Assembly (NCBI RefSeq): GCF_030408635.1
Contig: NZ_CP047198.1
Span: forward strand, 1,054,001-1,118,000
Source of the DNA: Corynebacterium coyleae
Lineage (GTDB): Bacteria > Actinomycetota > Actinomycetes > Mycobacteriales > Mycobacteriaceae
Length of the DNA stretch: 64,000 nucleotides
Reading direction: 5' to 3'
In this document: positions 44,862-56,327 of the stretch, one piece after another
Layout of the letters: each line of letters opens with the position of its first letter
Numbering within the stretch: the stretch's first letter is position 1
Position numbers and translations under genes: made by a program
Notes under the pieces: model-generated
Told to the model about the DNA's origin: nothing
Databases searched by the model: none
The model's input: only the letters and a program-made list of their open reading frames with translations

Positions 44862-45217
44862 CACAGGGTGTGGGGACCCTGTGACAGACCTAACAATCCG
44901 CTAGAAAGCCGTGCAAGCTGGGTGATTAGGGGTAAAAACCCTTAAAAGTCACCTTGGTGGGGGGTCAATGGCACAGGTAAAACCCACATTCTCAGGATGT
45001 CCTGTTAGGATATCCGCTGGGTTTGTTCCAGGCTGGCGTTACCCCTGATGTGCAGGCGAAACCGGCCGGGGAACGACATCCCCTGCCCCGCGGAAGCAGA
45101 TGTGCGACGGAGTCCGCCGCGGAGGCAGCCTGATGAAGACGTCCATCGCACCGCCCTCCGGGGAACCGGGGAGCGGCCCGAGAACGGGAGAGAACGCTGA
45201 GCGTTACAACTTTGGCC
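44862..45217 (+). promoter_or_regulatory. upstream region and leader of the atp operon
   Basis: 356 bp without a gene. A hairpin (cacagggt/accctgtg, 44862-44883) follows the AtpI-like gene. A possible -10, TAGGAT, is at 45006-45011; no convincing -35 is seen. The rest, 45020-45217, is GC-rich with several short inverted repeats, which suggests a structured 5' leader before atpB. Confidence 0.4.
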
Positions 45218-46012
45218 ATGAAGGGTGAGTTTCACGCACCTGCGCTTGGTCCAGAATTTTTCCCGGGGCAAACGTACGGCCATATCATTGGTGAGGAATT
45301 TGCCAATGGGTGGTTCGCACTGGACCGCATCATGCTCGTCCGCCTCTTGATTGCGGCGATCCTGGTGCTCCTCTTTGTTATCGCCTTTAGGAACCCGAAG
45401 CTGGTTCCGAAAGGCCTGCAGAATTTCGCCGAGATCGGCGTCGACTTCGTCCGCATCCACATCGCGGAAGACACCTTGGGCAAGAAGGACGGCAAGCGGT
45501 TCCTGCCGCTGCTGTGCACCATCTTCTTCTCCATTCTGTTCATGAACGCGGCGACGATCATCCCAGGTCTCAACATCTCGCCTAACGCGCGTATCGGCAT
45601 GCCGGTCGTGCTGGCAGTTGCGGCCTACATTGCAATGATTTACGCCGGCGTCAAGCGTTACGGCGCTGCGTACTTCAAGCACTCGACCGTCATCCCCGGC
45701 CTTCCGCCGGCGCTCCACATTCTCGTGGTGCCGATCGAGTTCTTCTCGACGTTCATTCTGCGTCCGGTCACCCTGGCGCTTCGTCTTATGGCGAACTTCC
45801 TGGCTGGCCACATCATTCTTGTCCTGCTGTACTCCGCCACGAACTTCTTCTTCTGGCAGTTGAACGCATGGACGACAGTGAGTGGCCTGACCCTGATTGC
45901 AGCGCTGCTGTTCACCGCATACGAGTTGATCATCATCTTCCTGCAGGCGTACATCTTCGCCCTGCTGACTGCGGTGTACATCGAGCTGTCGCTGCACGCG
46001 GATGCGCACTAA
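45218..46012 (+). CDS. atpB: ATP synthase Fo subunit a
   Basis: A 264-residue membrane protein with five to six helices. The essential Arg lies in the helix LALRLMANFLAGHIILVLLY. It forms the proton half-channels next to the c-ring. The track of conservation starts at MKGEFHAP, so ATG 45218 is preferred over TTG 45212. The ribosome site is weak. It is first of the operon atpBEFHAGDC. Confidence 0.95.
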   Translation: MKGEFHAPALGPEFFPGQTYGHIIGEEFANGWFALDRIMLVRLLIAAILVLLFVIAFRNPKLVPKGLQNFAEIGVDFVRIHIAEDTLGKKDGKRFLPLLCTIFFSILFMNAATIIPGLNISPNARIGMPVVLAVAAYIAMIYAGVKRYGAAYFKHSTVIPGLPPALHILVVPIEFFSTFILRPVTLALRLMANFLAGHIILVLLYSATNFFFWQLNAWTTVSGLTLIAALLFTAYELIIIFLQAYIFALLTAVYIELSLHADAH

Positions 46013-46094
46013 CAAAGCGCGACCACACACGGCCAACTGAATAACCCCCAACATCTGTCACACGCTTTCCCGCGGCCTGCGGGGAGGCACCTAG

Positions 46095-46358
<264 letters not shown>

Positions 46359-46404
46359 AAACAAGAACGAATAACCCCGTCCATTTTTAGATCAGGAGCA
46401 ACCA

Positions 46405-46977
46405 ATGACTAACGTCACTGCATTCCTCGTAGCCGCAGAAGGCTCCGAGACGCTGCCGCTCGAGAATGAACCATCCATTCTCTTCCCGGCCGCGTACGAC
46501 GTGGTTTGGTCTCTTGTCGTTTTCATCATTATCGGCCTGCTTTTCTGGAAGTACGTTATTCCGAAGTTCCAGGAAGTGCTGGCAGAGCGCGAAGACCGAA
46601 TCAAGGGCGGCATCGAGCGTGCTGAAGTCGCCCAAAAGGAAGCCAAGGCTGCCCTGGAGAAGAACAACGCTGAGCTTGCGGAGGCGCGCCACGAGGCCGC
46701 TGAAATCCGTGAGGCAGCGCGTGCCCGCGGCAAGGAAATCGAGGCTGAAGCCCGTGCCCGTGCCGAGGAAGAAGCCCGCCGCATCATCGAGGCAGGCGAA
46801 AAGCAACTGCAAGCAGCTCGCGACCAGGTTGTCGCAGAACTGCGCAACGAGATGGGCCAGAACTCCATCTCGCTGGCAGAGCGTCTGCTGGGCATCGAGC
46901 TGTCGGACACGACCCGTCGCTCGAACACGATCGATGAGTTCCTCTCCGAGCTCGATCACGTCTCGACGAGAAAGTAG
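46405..46977 (+). CDS. atpF: ATP synthase Fo subunit b
   Basis: A 190-residue protein with an N-terminal membrane helix ([20 protein letters not shown], about 32-51) and a long Ala/Glu/Arg-rich coiled coil that forms the peripheral stalk. AGGAG precedes ATG 46405. Next gene 5 bp away. Confidence 0.95.
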   Translation: MTNVTAFLVAAEGSETLPLENEPSILFPAAYDVVWSLVVFIIIGLLFWKYVIPKFQEVLAEREDRIKGGIERAEVAQKEAKAALEKNNAELAEARHEAAEIREAARARGKEIEAEARARAEEEARRIIEAGEKQLQAARDQVVAELRNEMGQNSISLAERLLGIELSDTTRRSNTIDEFLSELDHVSTRK

Positions 46978-46982
46978 GCGAG

Positions 46983-47816
46983 ATGAAGGCAGCTAGTCGC
47001 GAAGCACAGTCGCACGTCACCGGTCAGCTCGAATCGCTGATCGGCAGCGCCGACAACGCAGTCGCCACCGCAGCACAGATCGGTACCGAACTGTTCCTCA
47101 TCGTGGACCAGCTCGACACCGAACGTGCCCTGCGCGTGGCAATCGCCGACACGTCGCTTGAAGCAGGCCAGCGCGCCGGCATTGTCAAGGACGTTTTCGG
47201 CGGCAAGGTGGCGGAGCCCACCCTGAACATCCTCACCGCAGCAGCGGAGCAGGAGTGGTCGACCCCGCGCGAATTCCGCGCAGGTCTGATCAACCTGGGT
47301 CGCATCGCACTGCAGAAGGGCGCACAGGAACAGGGCCAGTTGGAGCAGGTCGAAAACGAGCTCTACCAACTGTCCGTCCTCCTCGAGGACGAAAAGGAGC
47401 TCACCCAGCTCCTGTCCGACCGCACCGCAACCGCTGCGCAGAAGCGCGGACTGCTAGCTAGCGTGATTTACGGCAAGGTGACAATGTTCACCGAGGCCCT
47501 GGCCCTGCAGGTCATCGGCCGGCCGCACCACAATCCTGTCGACGATCTCGCCGCACTGGCAGAAAACGTTGCAGAGATGCGCGGCAAGTCGGTTGCACGT
47601 GTGAAGACCGCTGAGGCGTTGAACGACACTCAGCGTGACGCACTGGCCCGCAAGCTGGAGCAGATTTACGGCCGCGAGATCGCCATCCACTCTGAGGTTG
47701 ACCCCAGCCTCCTCGGCGGAATGGTGGTTCGTGTGGGCGATGAGGTCATCGACGGTTCGACGCGCGGCAAGATCGAGCGTCTCCGTACCGATATGGCAGC
47801 CCAGGCGGCTAAATAA
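46983..47816 (+). CDS. atpH: ATP synthase F1 subunit delta
   Basis: A 277-residue delta subunit, about 100 residues longer than the E. coli protein, as is normal in corynebacteria. The C-terminal block ([19 protein letters not shown]) is the conserved OSCP signature. It links the b stalk to the alpha3beta3 head. Confidence 0.94.
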   Translation: MKAASREAQSHVTGQLESLIGSADNAVATAAQIGTELFLIVDQLDTERALRVAIADTSLEAGQRAGIVKDVFGGKVAEPTLNILTAAAEQEWSTPREFRAGLINLGRIALQKGAQEQGQLEQVENELYQLSVLLEDEKELTQLLSDRTATAAQKRGLLASVIYGKVTMFTEALALQVIGRPHHNPVDDLAALAENVAEMRGKSVARVKTAEALNDTQRDALARKLEQIYGREIAIHSEVDPSLLGGMVVRVGDEVIDGSTRGKIERLRTDMAAQAAK

Positions 47817-47857
47817 TTAACAATATGCTGGATAAAACTACCGAGAGCAGGAAGAAC

Positions 47858-49489
47858 ATGGCGGAGCTGACGATCTCCTCCGATGAGATCCGTAGCGCGA
47901 TAGCGAACTACACCTCGAGCTACTCTGCGGAGGCCTCCCGTGAGGAGGTCGGCGTGGTGACTTCGGCCGCAGACGGTATTGCCCAGGTTTCTGGGCTGCC
48001 GGGCTGCATGACGAACGAGCTGCTCGAGTTCCCCAACGGCGTCATCGGCGTCGCCCAGAACCTTGAGACCGATTCCATCGGTGTCGTGGTGCTGGGTAAC
48101 TTCGAGACCCTTTCCGAGGGCGACGAAGTCAAGCGGACCGGCGAGGTCCTCTCCATCCCGGTCGGCGAGAACTTCCTCGGCCGCGTGATTAACCCCCTGG
48201 GTCAGCCGATTGACGGCCTTGGCCCAATCGAATCCGACGAAGAGCGTGCACTGGAACTCCAGGCCGCAGGCGTTCTCGACCGCCAGCCGGTCGAAGAGCC
48301 GCTGCAGACGGGCATGAAGGCGATTGACGCCATGACCCCGATCGGCCGCGGCCAGCGCCAGCTCGTCATTGGTGACCGCAAGACCGGTAAGACCGCGGTC
48401 TGCATCGACACCATTTTGAACCAGAAGGAGTTCTGGGAGACCGGCGACCCGTCGAAGCAGGTGCGCTGCATCTACGTCGCCGTCGGCCAGAAGGGCTCCA
48501 CCATCGCTGGCGTTCGCCAGACGCTGGAGGAGGCCGGTGCGCTGGAGTACACCACGATCGTGGCTGCTCCGGCATCCGACTCCGCAGGCTTTAAGTGGCT
48601 CGCACCGTTCTCCGGTGCAGCACTGGGCCAGCACTGGATGTACCAGGGCAAGCACGTCCTGGTGATCTACGATGACCTGACCAAGCAGGCAGAGGCATAC
48701 CGTGCCATTTCGCTGCTGCTTCGCCGCCCGCCGGGCCGCGAGGCATACCCGGGCGATGTGTTCTACCTGCACTCCCGCCTGCTGGAGCGTGCCGCAAAGC
48801 TTAACGACGAGCTCGGCGCAGGCTCCCTGACCGCACTGCCGATCATCGAGACCAAGGCGAACGACGTCGGTGCCTTCATTCCGACCAACGTCATCTCGAT
48901 TACCGACGGCCAGGTCTTCCTCCAGTCCGATCTCTTCAACCAGGGCGTGCGCCCGGCTATTGACGTGGGTATCTCCGTGTCCCGTGTCGGTGGCGCCGCA
49001 CAGACCAAGGGCATGAAGAAGGTTGCCGGTAACCTGCGTCTGGACCTCGCGGCATACCGTGACCTCGAGGCCTTCGCTGCGTTCGCTTCCGACCTCGACG
49101 CCGCTTCCAAGAAGCAGCTCGAGCGCGGCCAGCGCCTGGTCGAGCTGCTCAAGCAGTCCGAGCACGCGCCGCAGCCGGTGGAGTTCCAGATCATCTCGAT
49201 CTGGGCTGCCAACGAAGGCGTCTTCGACGTCGTTCCCGTTGAGGACGTCCGCCGCTACGAGACCGAGCTGCACGAGGCCATCAAGGCCAATGCACCGCAG
49301 GTCTATGACCAGATCGCTGGTGGCAAGCAGCTTGACGACGACTCGCAGGCCGCAATCCGCCGCGTCAACGAGGACCTGGCACGTAACTTCCAGGCATCCT
49401 CCGGCGAGCGCATTGTCCGCGAGGCCGAGCACGAGCCGCTCGACTCCGGCCAGGTTGCGAAGAACCAGCTCAACGTCAGCCGCTCCTAG
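47858..49489 (+). CDS. atpA: ATP synthase F1 subunit alpha
   Basis: A 543-residue nucleotide-binding subunit with Walker [12 protein letters not shown] and the signature region [13 protein letters not shown]. The start ATG 47858 has AGGAAG at the proper distance; a further in-frame ATG at 47825 lacks one. It forms the alpha3beta3 head with AtpD. Confidence 0.96.
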   Translation: MAELTISSDEIRSAIANYTSSYSAEASREEVGVVTSAADGIAQVSGLPGCMTNELLEFPNGVIGVAQNLETDSIGVVVLGNFETLSEGDEVKRTGEVLSIPVGENFLGRVINPLGQPIDGLGPIESDEERALELQAAGVLDRQPVEEPLQTGMKAIDAMTPIGRGQRQLVIGDRKTGKTAVCIDTILNQKEFWETGDPSKQVRCIYVAVGQKGSTIAGVRQTLEEAGALEYTTIVAAPASDSAGFKWLAPFSGAALGQHWMYQGKHVLVIYDDLTKQAEAYRAISLLLRRPPGREAYPGDVFYLHSRLLERAAKLNDELGAGSLTALPIIETKANDVGAFIPTNVISITDGQVFLQSDLFNQGVRPAIDVGISVSRVGGAAQTKGMKKVAGNLRLDLAAYRDLEAFAAFASDLDAASKKQLERGQRLVELLKQSEHAPQPVEFQIISIWAANEGVFDVVPVEDVRRYETELHEAIKANAPQVYDQIAGGKQLDDDSQAAIRRVNEDLARNFQASSGERIVREAEHEPLDSGQVAKNQLNVSRS

Positions 49490-49536
49490 TGCCAGTCGGT
49501 TCTAGGACTACTACATAAAGGAAGGGAGGAAACACC

Positions 49537-50505
49537 ATGGCAACGCTTCGCGAATTGCGTGACCGCATCAGGTCCGTCAACTCCACGAAGAAAATTACAA
49601 AGGCCCAGGAACTGATCGCCACCGCGCAGATCACCAAGGCCCAGCAGCGCGTCGAGGCGGCTAAGCCGTACGCCGACGAGCTCAAAGACGTCATGGAACG
49701 CCTCGCGTCCGCGAGCTCCCTGGCCCACCCCATGCTCCACGAGCGTGAGAACGGCCGGGTCGCGGCAATCCTCGTGGTCACCTCTGACCGCGGTATGGCC
49801 GGCGGCTACAACCACAACGTGCTGAAGAAGGCTGCGCAGCTTGAGCGCATGCTGACCGAGGCAGGTTACGAGGTGGTTCGTTACGTCACCGGTAATAAGG
49901 GCGTGACGCACTTCAAGTTCCGTGACATGGATGTCGCGGGATCATGGACCGGATTCTCGCAGCAGCCGTCTTGGGAGGACACGCACGACGTGCGCCACCA
50001 GATCATCGACGGCTACATGGCTGGCTCCGAAGCCACCGTCCCGCTTCGCCAGAACGGCGAAACGGGCGAGTCTGTCCGCGGGTTCGATGTTGTCCACGTT
50101 GTCTACACCGAGTTCGTATCTATGCTTTCCCAGGAGGCACGCGTCGATCAGCTTCTGCCGATCGAGCCGGTCCTGGAAGAGTTCAAATACGAACAGGAAG
50201 ACATGCTGACTAACTCTGGTGAAGTCAGCCCGGACATGAACTTCGAGCCGGACCCGGACACGCTCATGGATGAGCTGCTGCCGGTCTACGTTTCCAGGTT
50301 GCTCTACTCGATCTTCCTGGAAGCAGCGGCCGCCGAGTCGGCATCGCGCCGCACGGCAATGAAGAATGCGACCGATAACGCCACCGAACTGGCCAACGAT
50401 TTGTCTCGCGAGGCAAACCAGGTCCGTCAGGCGAAGATCACCCAGGAAATCACCGAGATTATCGGCGGCGCTGGTGCGCTGTCCGGTAGTGGAGAAAGTG
50501 ACTAA
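49537..50505 (+). CDS. atpG: ATP synthase F1 subunit gamma
   Basis: A 322-residue central-shaft subunit. The N-terminal helix ATLRELRDRIRSVNSTKKIT and the C-terminal helix ending in the ITQEITEIIGGAGAL block are conserved and form the coiled coil that turns inside the head. GGAGG precedes ATG 49537. Confidence 0.96.
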   Translation: MATLRELRDRIRSVNSTKKITKAQELIATAQITKAQQRVEAAKPYADELKDVMERLASASSLAHPMLHERENGRVAAILVVTSDRGMAGGYNHNVLKKAAQLERMLTEAGYEVVRYVTGNKGVTHFKFRDMDVAGSWTGFSQQPSWEDTHDVRHQIIDGYMAGSEATVPLRQNGETGESVRGFDVVHVVYTEFVSMLSQEARVDQLLPIEPVLEEFKYEQEDMLTNSGEVSPDMNFEPDPDTLMDELLPVYVSRLLYSIFLEAAAAESASRRTAMKNATDNATELANDLSREANQVRQAKITQEITEIIGGAGALSGSGESD

Positions 50506-52026
<1,521 letters not shown>

Positions 52027-52034
52027 GAGGAACC

Positions 52035-52403
52035 ATGGCTGAACTTACCGCTCAACTGGTCTCGGTTGACCGCCTGCTCTGGAAAGGTCCGGCAAGCATC
52101 GTCACCGCTCAGACTACGGAGGGTGAGATCGGTATCCTTCCTGGGCACGAGCCGCTCTTGGGGCAGCTCAAGGACAACGGTGTGGTAACCATCCGCCCGA
52201 TCGGCGGCGAGCGTATCGTCGCGGCCGTACAGGGTGGGTTCCTCTCCGTTGTCGGCGACAAGGTGACAGTCCTCGCGGACTACGCCATCTTCGCCGACGA
52301 GGTTGACTCCGCCGTCGCAGAGTCCAACCTCGACAACGAGGACAGGGTCGTACAGGCTCGCTCGGAGGCGGAGCTGGCGGCCGTTCGTCGCAACGCGCAC
52401 TAG
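52035..52403 (+). CDS. atpC: ATP synthase F1 subunit epsilon
   Basis: A 122-residue subunit with the N-terminal beta-sandwich ([29 protein letters not shown]) and a shortened C-terminal helix. It modulates the direction of the motor. AGGAGG lies before ATG 52035. A terminator follows. Confidence 0.95.
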   Translation: MAELTAQLVSVDRLLWKGPASIVTAQTTEGEIGILPGHEPLLGQLKDNGVVTIRPIGGERIVAAVQGGFLSVVGDKVTVLADYAIFADEVDSAVAESNLDNEDRVVQARSEAELAAVRRNAH

Positions 52404-52441
52404 TCGCTGCGCCGAGGAAGGCGTAACGCCGGCCTGACCAG

Positions 52442-52480
52442 CGCCCCCATCCGGATACACATCCGGATGGGGGCGTTTTT
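52442..52480 (+). terminator. rho-independent terminator of the atp operon
   Basis: Perfect 15-bp stem (cgcccccatccggat / atccggatgggggcg), loop acac, then ttttt. Confidence 0.95.
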
Positions 52481-52567
52481 CTATGCCCCCACTCGCGCAG
52501 CGTGCGCATAAAAGACACAAAGGGCGTTAAGATATTGCGCATTACCCGCTGTCTGGAGGTTGAAACA

Positions 52568-53029
52568 ATGGTGTTCGTCGTTGTCGTGGCTGTGCTTGTG
52601 GTGGCCACGTTTGCGGCGTCTGCCATTTGGCGGTTCAGCATGGTCCGCGGTAGCGGTTCCCGTGCGATGATCCGCCAGATGCCGGCTGAAGGCATCCATG
52701 GCTGGCGCCATGGTGTCTTGAGGTACGACGGGGAGCGCATGCTGTTTTACAAGCTGCGCTCTTTGTCGTTTACGCACGATATGGTCGCGGACCGACGCCT
52801 CCTGCAATTCACAGGCTTGCGGGACGTGACGGCAGATGAGCGCCAGTTTATGCCCGATATTGCGAAGATTCTGCAGGTCGATTCGCCCGATGGCGGTATC
52901 GAATTTGCTGCTGATCGTCGCACGCAGATGGGTTTTATCTCGTGGATTGAATCGGCCCCGGACGTACGCGCCGAGCGCACCGATATGCGCTCACTTGAGG
53001 AGCGCGCCCAGCGAGAGACCGAGCGTTAG
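52568..53029 (+). CDS. DUF2550 family membrane-anchored protein
   Basis: A 153-residue protein with one N-terminal membrane helix ([20 protein letters not shown]) and a cytoplasmic domain ([22 protein letters not shown]) that matches the DUF2550 family, found next to atpC in mycobacteria and corynebacteria. The start ATG 52568 has GGAGG upstream. Function unknown. Confidence 0.85.
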   Translation: MVFVVVVAVLVVATFAASAIWRFSMVRGSGSRAMIRQMPAEGIHGWRHGVLRYDGERMLFYKLRSLSFTHDMVADRRLLQFTGLRDVTADERQFMPDIAKILQVDSPDGGIEFAADRRTQMGFISWIESAPDVRAERTDMRSLEERAQRETER

Positions 53030-53047
53030 CGGCGTTCGTCGCAACGG

Positions 53048-53053
53048 TACCCT
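53048..53053 (+). promoter_or_regulatory. leaderless promoter -10 element of nucS
   Basis: TACCCT, exactly 7 nt before ATG 53061. Confidence 0.5.
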
Positions 53054-53060
53054 TGGGCGC

Positions 53061-53753
53061 ATGCGTCTAGTCATCGCCCGTTGTTCTGTTGATTATGTGG
53101 GTCGCCTCGATGCCCACCTGCCTGAAGCGCTGCGTCTCATCCTGGTGAAAGCGGACGGCTCTGTGTCCGTCCACGCCGATGACCGCGCGTATAAGCCGTT
53201 GAATTGGATGATGCCGCCGTGCACGCTGCGGGTGGAAAACGTTGTTGATATGGATGGCGAGGATACGGGCGAAGAGCTGTGGATCGTCGAGAATTCGAAG
53301 GGCGAGCAACTGCGTATCACCATCGCAGAGGTGCTTCTCGACGAATCCCGCGACCTCGGTGTCGACCCTGGCCTGGTCAAAGATGGCGTGGAGGCTCACT
53401 TGCAAGAATTGCTGGCTGAGCACATCTCCACGCTTGGTGAGGGCATTGAACTTGTGCGCCGCGAGTACCCCACAGCAATTGGTCCGGTCGATATTCTGGC
53501 CCGCGATCCGCGTGGCGGGACCGTTGCGGTGGAAGTGAAGCGTCGCGGTGGCATCGACGGCGTCGAGCAGCTCACCCGCTACGTCGAGTTGCTCAACCGT
53601 GACGAATTGCTGCGACCTGTCCGAGGTGTGTTCGCAGCTCAAGAAATCAAGCCGCAGGCGCGCACACTGGCTTCCGATCGTGGCTTTGACTGCGTAACCC
53701 TCGACTACGACGAGCTGCGCGGTATCGAGTCGAACGAACTGCGCCTGTTCTAA
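53061..53753 (+). CDS. nucS: endonuclease NucS (mismatch-specific)
   Basis: A 230-residue nuclease of the EndoMS/NucS family. The N-terminal DNA-binding half begins [16 protein letters not shown]. The C-terminal RecB-like catalytic part has [26 protein letters not shown] and ASDRGFDCV. In actinobacteria it replaces MutS/MutL in mismatch repair and acts with the beta clamp; the C-terminal NELRLF is the family's clamp-binding end. The ATG lies 7 nt behind TACCCT, so the mRNA is leaderless. Confidence 0.95.
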   Translation: MRLVIARCSVDYVGRLDAHLPEALRLILVKADGSVSVHADDRAYKPLNWMMPPCTLRVENVVDMDGEDTGEELWIVENSKGEQLRITIAEVLLDESRDLGVDPGLVKDGVEAHLQELLAEHISTLGEGIELVRREYPTAIGPVDILARDPRGGTVAVEVKRRGGIDGVEQLTRYVELLNRDELLRPVRGVFAAQEIKPQARTLASDRGFDCVTLDYDELRGIESNELRLF

Positions 53754-54041
53754 ATGCCACGCAGAAACCGCCGCCAATACCAGTCGCCACGCTACGTCCT
53801 GCCGCGGGACGGGTCGACCTTTATCGGCACCCAGGAGATGGAGGGGCCGAAGTGGACGAATGGCGAGATATTCAAGGTCCGCCAGATTGGGTCTGCAGCC
53901 GCGACGAAGTTTTACATCTGCCCGGGTTGTAACCAAAACATTCCGCCCGGGGTGTCGCATGTCGTGGTATGGCCGCGGGATTCCGGCAGGGGAGTCGATG
54001 ATCGGAGGCATTGGCATAAGCATTGCTGGGGTCGTCGATAA
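53754..54041 (+). CDS. small Cys/His protein encoded directly after nucS
   Basis: A 95-residue basic protein. Its ATG follows the nucS stop without a single base between. A zinc-like site is visible: C56xxC59, then H69, and H86, H88, H90 and C91 near the C-terminus (CPGCNQNI, HWHKHCW). Similar proteins are annotated loosely as ATP/GTP-binding in actinobacteria, with no real support. The tight coupling suggests a shared role with NucS in DNA transactions. Confidence 0.7.
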   Translation: MPRRNRRQYQSPRYVLPRDGSTFIGTQEMEGPKWTNGEIFKVRQIGSAAATKFYICPGCNQNIPPGVSHVVVWPRDSGRGVDDRRHWHKHCWGRR

Positions 54042-54049
54042 GCGGGCGT

Positions 54050-54055
54050 TAGACT
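54050..54055 (+). promoter_or_regulatory. leaderless promoter -10 element of the thiamine-binding protein gene
   Basis: TAGACT, exactly 7 nt before ATG 54063. Confidence 0.45.
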
Positions 54056-54062
54056 GGGCCGC

Positions 54063-54365
54063 ATGATTGCAGCGTTTTCGGTCGCACCGACCTTGACGGA
54101 AAATTCCAACGCCGAAATGTCCGACATCGTGGCACGCGCCGTGAAGGTCGTCCGGGAGTCCGGGCTGCCGCACGAGACCACCGCCATGTTCACCACCATC
54201 GAGGGCGAGTGGGACGAGGTCATGGACGTGATTAAGCGTGCCACCCAGGCGGTGGAGGAGGTTTCTCCACGCGTGTCGCTCGTGGTCAAGGCTGATATTC
54301 GGCCCGGCCACACGGACATGTTGCACCAGAAGATCGAGTCGCTGAACAAGCACCTGGAGGATTAG
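54063..54365 (+). CDS. MTH1187 family thiamine-binding protein
   Basis: A 100-residue ferredoxin-like fold protein of the DUF77/MTH1187 family, recognisable from MIAAFSVAPT, the central TTIEGEWDEVMDVIKRA and the end of the second half. Members bind thiamine. One base separates it from the next gene, so they are co-transcribed. A leaderless promoter precedes it. Confidence 0.85.
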   Translation: MIAAFSVAPTLTENSNAEMSDIVARAVKVVRESGLPHETTAMFTTIEGEWDEVMDVIKRATQAVEEVSPRVSLVVKADIRPGHTDMLHQKIESLNKHLED

Positions 54366-54366
54366 C

Positions 54367-55191
54367 ATGACCAACCCGCAGTTCACCGGCGGCGCTATTG
54401 ACTTAGGCGCGCTGTCGCAGCAGCCTGAGCCTGGCGACTTTCAGCCGTTTGTCACCGTCAACGCCACCAACGTTGAGGCGGTTGCGTTTGAGCGGTCCAA
54501 GCAGATCCCTGTGATCCTCATGGTGGGCACGGACCGTTCTGAAGATTCTGTCGCGCTCAAGGCCACGTTCGAGCGGCTCGCGGCGGGGCAGCAGCAGTTT
54601 ATGGTCGCCTACATCGACGCGGATGCCACCCCGCAGGTGGCACAGATGCTCGGCGTGCGCGTGCTGCCGACCGTGGTTGCGCTTGCCGCAGGACGCCCAG
54701 TGGCCAACTTTGAGGGCAATCAGCCGGCCGACCAGTTGGAGCAGTGGATCGGCCAGATCGTTGCCCAGCTTGGCGGCCAACTCCAGGGGCTTGGTGGCGA
54801 GGAGCCTGCGCAGGATCCGCGTCTCGACGACGCCACCGCCGCCCTCAACGCCGGCGACTTCGATCGCGCAACTGCGCTTTACGACGCCATCCTTGCCGAC
54901 GACCCCACCAACACCGATGTCAAACAAGCCAAAAATACCGTCGCTGTGTTGAAGCGTCTCAACGAACAGGGCAGCGAAGGTGAGCTGGTAGACGAGGTGG
55001 AGCAGCAGCTGCTCGCCGCGGATGCGCAGTTTGTAGGCGGGGACCCAGAAGGCGCCTTCGATCAGTTGCTCGGCATGGTGAAAACGGAGCCGCGTGCGAA
55101 GGAGCGTCTGCTCGAACTGTTGACGTTGCTTGCTCCCGACGACCCGCGCGTGATTTCGGCGCGCACTAGGCTCGCTAGCTCGCTGTTTTAG
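54367..55191 (+). CDS. thioredoxin-like/TPR co-chaperone (YbbN type)
   Basis: A 274-residue protein. The N-terminal thioredoxin fold (about 45-150) lacks the CxxC motif, as there is no cysteine in the active-site position. A TPR-like helical half (about 160-274) follows. This is the layout of YbbN/CnoX, a holdase that passes clients to GroEL and DnaK. Its stop is 77 bp before the next start. Confidence 0.82.
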   Translation: MTNPQFTGGAIDLGALSQQPEPGDFQPFVTVNATNVEAVAFERSKQIPVILMVGTDRSEDSVALKATFERLAAGQQQFMVAYIDADATPQVAQMLGVRVLPTVVALAAGRPVANFEGNQPADQLEQWIGQIVAQLGGQLQGLGGEEPAQDPRLDDATAALNAGDFDRATALYDAILADDPTNTDVKQAKNTVAVLKRLNEQGSEGELVDEVEQQLLAADAQFVGGDPEGAFDQLLGMVKTEPRAKERLLELLTLLAPDDPRVISARTRLASSLF

Positions 55192-55255
55192 AGTTATCCA
55201 CAGGGGCGAATTCGCAAATTTCACAGGCTCGCAGAGGTGGGTTGCGGGTTTGGTC

Positions 55256-55261
55256 TAGCGT
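55256..55261 (+). promoter_or_regulatory. leaderless promoter -10 element of the DUF222/HNH gene
   Basis: TAGCGT, exactly 7 nt before ATG 55269. Confidence 0.45.
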
Positions 55262-55268
55262 CTTGGGC

Positions 55269-56327
55269 ATGAATTCGTTCGAGGTGTTAGTGCAGGCGAT
55301 GTCGGCCGCAGCGTTAGAGACGCTGGCTGACTTCGACCTTGATGTTGCACTCGCCTCGGGCTTCGCTCCGGATCGTGCTCGTGCCTGGGCGCGGCTGCGG
55401 GATGTGTACTTCGGGCGCACCAAGTTCACCCGCAAACAAAAGACAGCAAGTTCTTTGGCGCGTGGTTTCTCCCTCGACGAGCTGGCGCTGATCGAGCGCC
55501 GCATCGCAGCGGTGAAGGATGCGTCCCAGCGGTGGGCGCTGCGCCTGGCCTTACTTGAGGTCGAAGGTGGTTACCGGGCGATTGAGGCTGCAGCCCGTAC
55601 GTTGGTGCCGGCGGATAAGACACCGGCGGTGGATGCGGCGAAGTTCGGCCCGTCGCGAAACGGCAAACGCACCCTGCATCTGACCTACGACGAGCGGGAG
55701 ATCTCCGACATGGAGCACGCCGGGCGGTTAGGGATTGATCAGGATCGTCCGGCTGCGGCGCAGATTGCCGAGAATTTGATTGGGATCTTCTTCGGCGACG
55801 GCAAGGTGGCTACTGCAGCGCCTCGTCCGACGGTGTTAGTGCCGCTGCCGGATTACCTACGCATCCTGGATGGCAATGGTGATGATGTGCTCTTGGCCAT
55901 GACCGATGGCACCACCATGACCGGTGCGGAGTTTCTCGCCGCCCAGTTCGGTGATGCGTTGGAAGTAGCGGCGTTTCACCCGCAGGCCGGTGCGGTGAAT
56001 CTGTACCGCACGCAGCGTTTGGCGAATCAGAAGCAGCGCGATCTGGCCAAGTTGGTCTCGCCGGTGTGTGCATTCCCTGGGTGTCGTCACGGGGCTGACA
56101 ACTGCGAGTTACACCACGTGGAGGCGTGGCGGCATGGCGGGGAGACCAATATTGGCAACCTGGCGCCGTTGTGTCGCTATCACAACCGGGTCAATGATGA
56201 TGACCCGTGGCGTAAGAAACGGGGCCGGATCGTGATGGTGCGGGGTGCCCCGGTATGGATTTCGCCCCGCGGCTACCCGGTGAAAAACACCAACCGCGGG
56301 GCAATGGACCAACTCTTCGGCACTTAG
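55269..56327 (+). CDS. DUF222 / HNH endonuclease-signature protein
   Basis: A 352-residue protein of the 13E12-like family common and multicopy in actinobacteria. The C-terminal HNH motif is intact: CAFPGCRH, then ELHHVEAWRHGG, then CRYHNR, with zinc cysteines and the catalytic HH. The N-terminal DUF222 region is helical. The start at ATG 55269 is supported by the leaderless pattern. It is convergent with glgB, whose stop is four bases away, and no terminator separates them. Role unknown. Confidence 0.85.
   Translation: MNSFEVLVQAMSAAALETLADFDLDVALASGFAPDRARAWARLRDVYFGRTKFTRKQKTASSLARGFSLDELALIERRIAAVKDASQRWALRLALLEVEGGYRAIEAAARTLVPADKTPAVDAAKFGPSRNGKRTLHLTYDEREISDMEHAGRLGIDQDRPAAAQIAENLIGIFFGDGKVATAAPRPTVLVPLPDYLRILDGNGDDVLLAMTDGTTMTGAEFLAAQFGDALEVAAFHPQAGAVNLYRTQRLANQKQRDLAKLVSPVCAFPGCRHGADNCELHHVEAWRHGGETNIGNLAPLCRYHNRVNDDDPWRKKRGRIVMVRGAPVWISPRGYPVKNTNRGAMDQLFGT

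Noticed and set aside
45020-45217. GC-rich leader of atpB as a riboswitch
   Set aside because: Several short inverted repeats are present, but none matches a riboswitch consensus I know.
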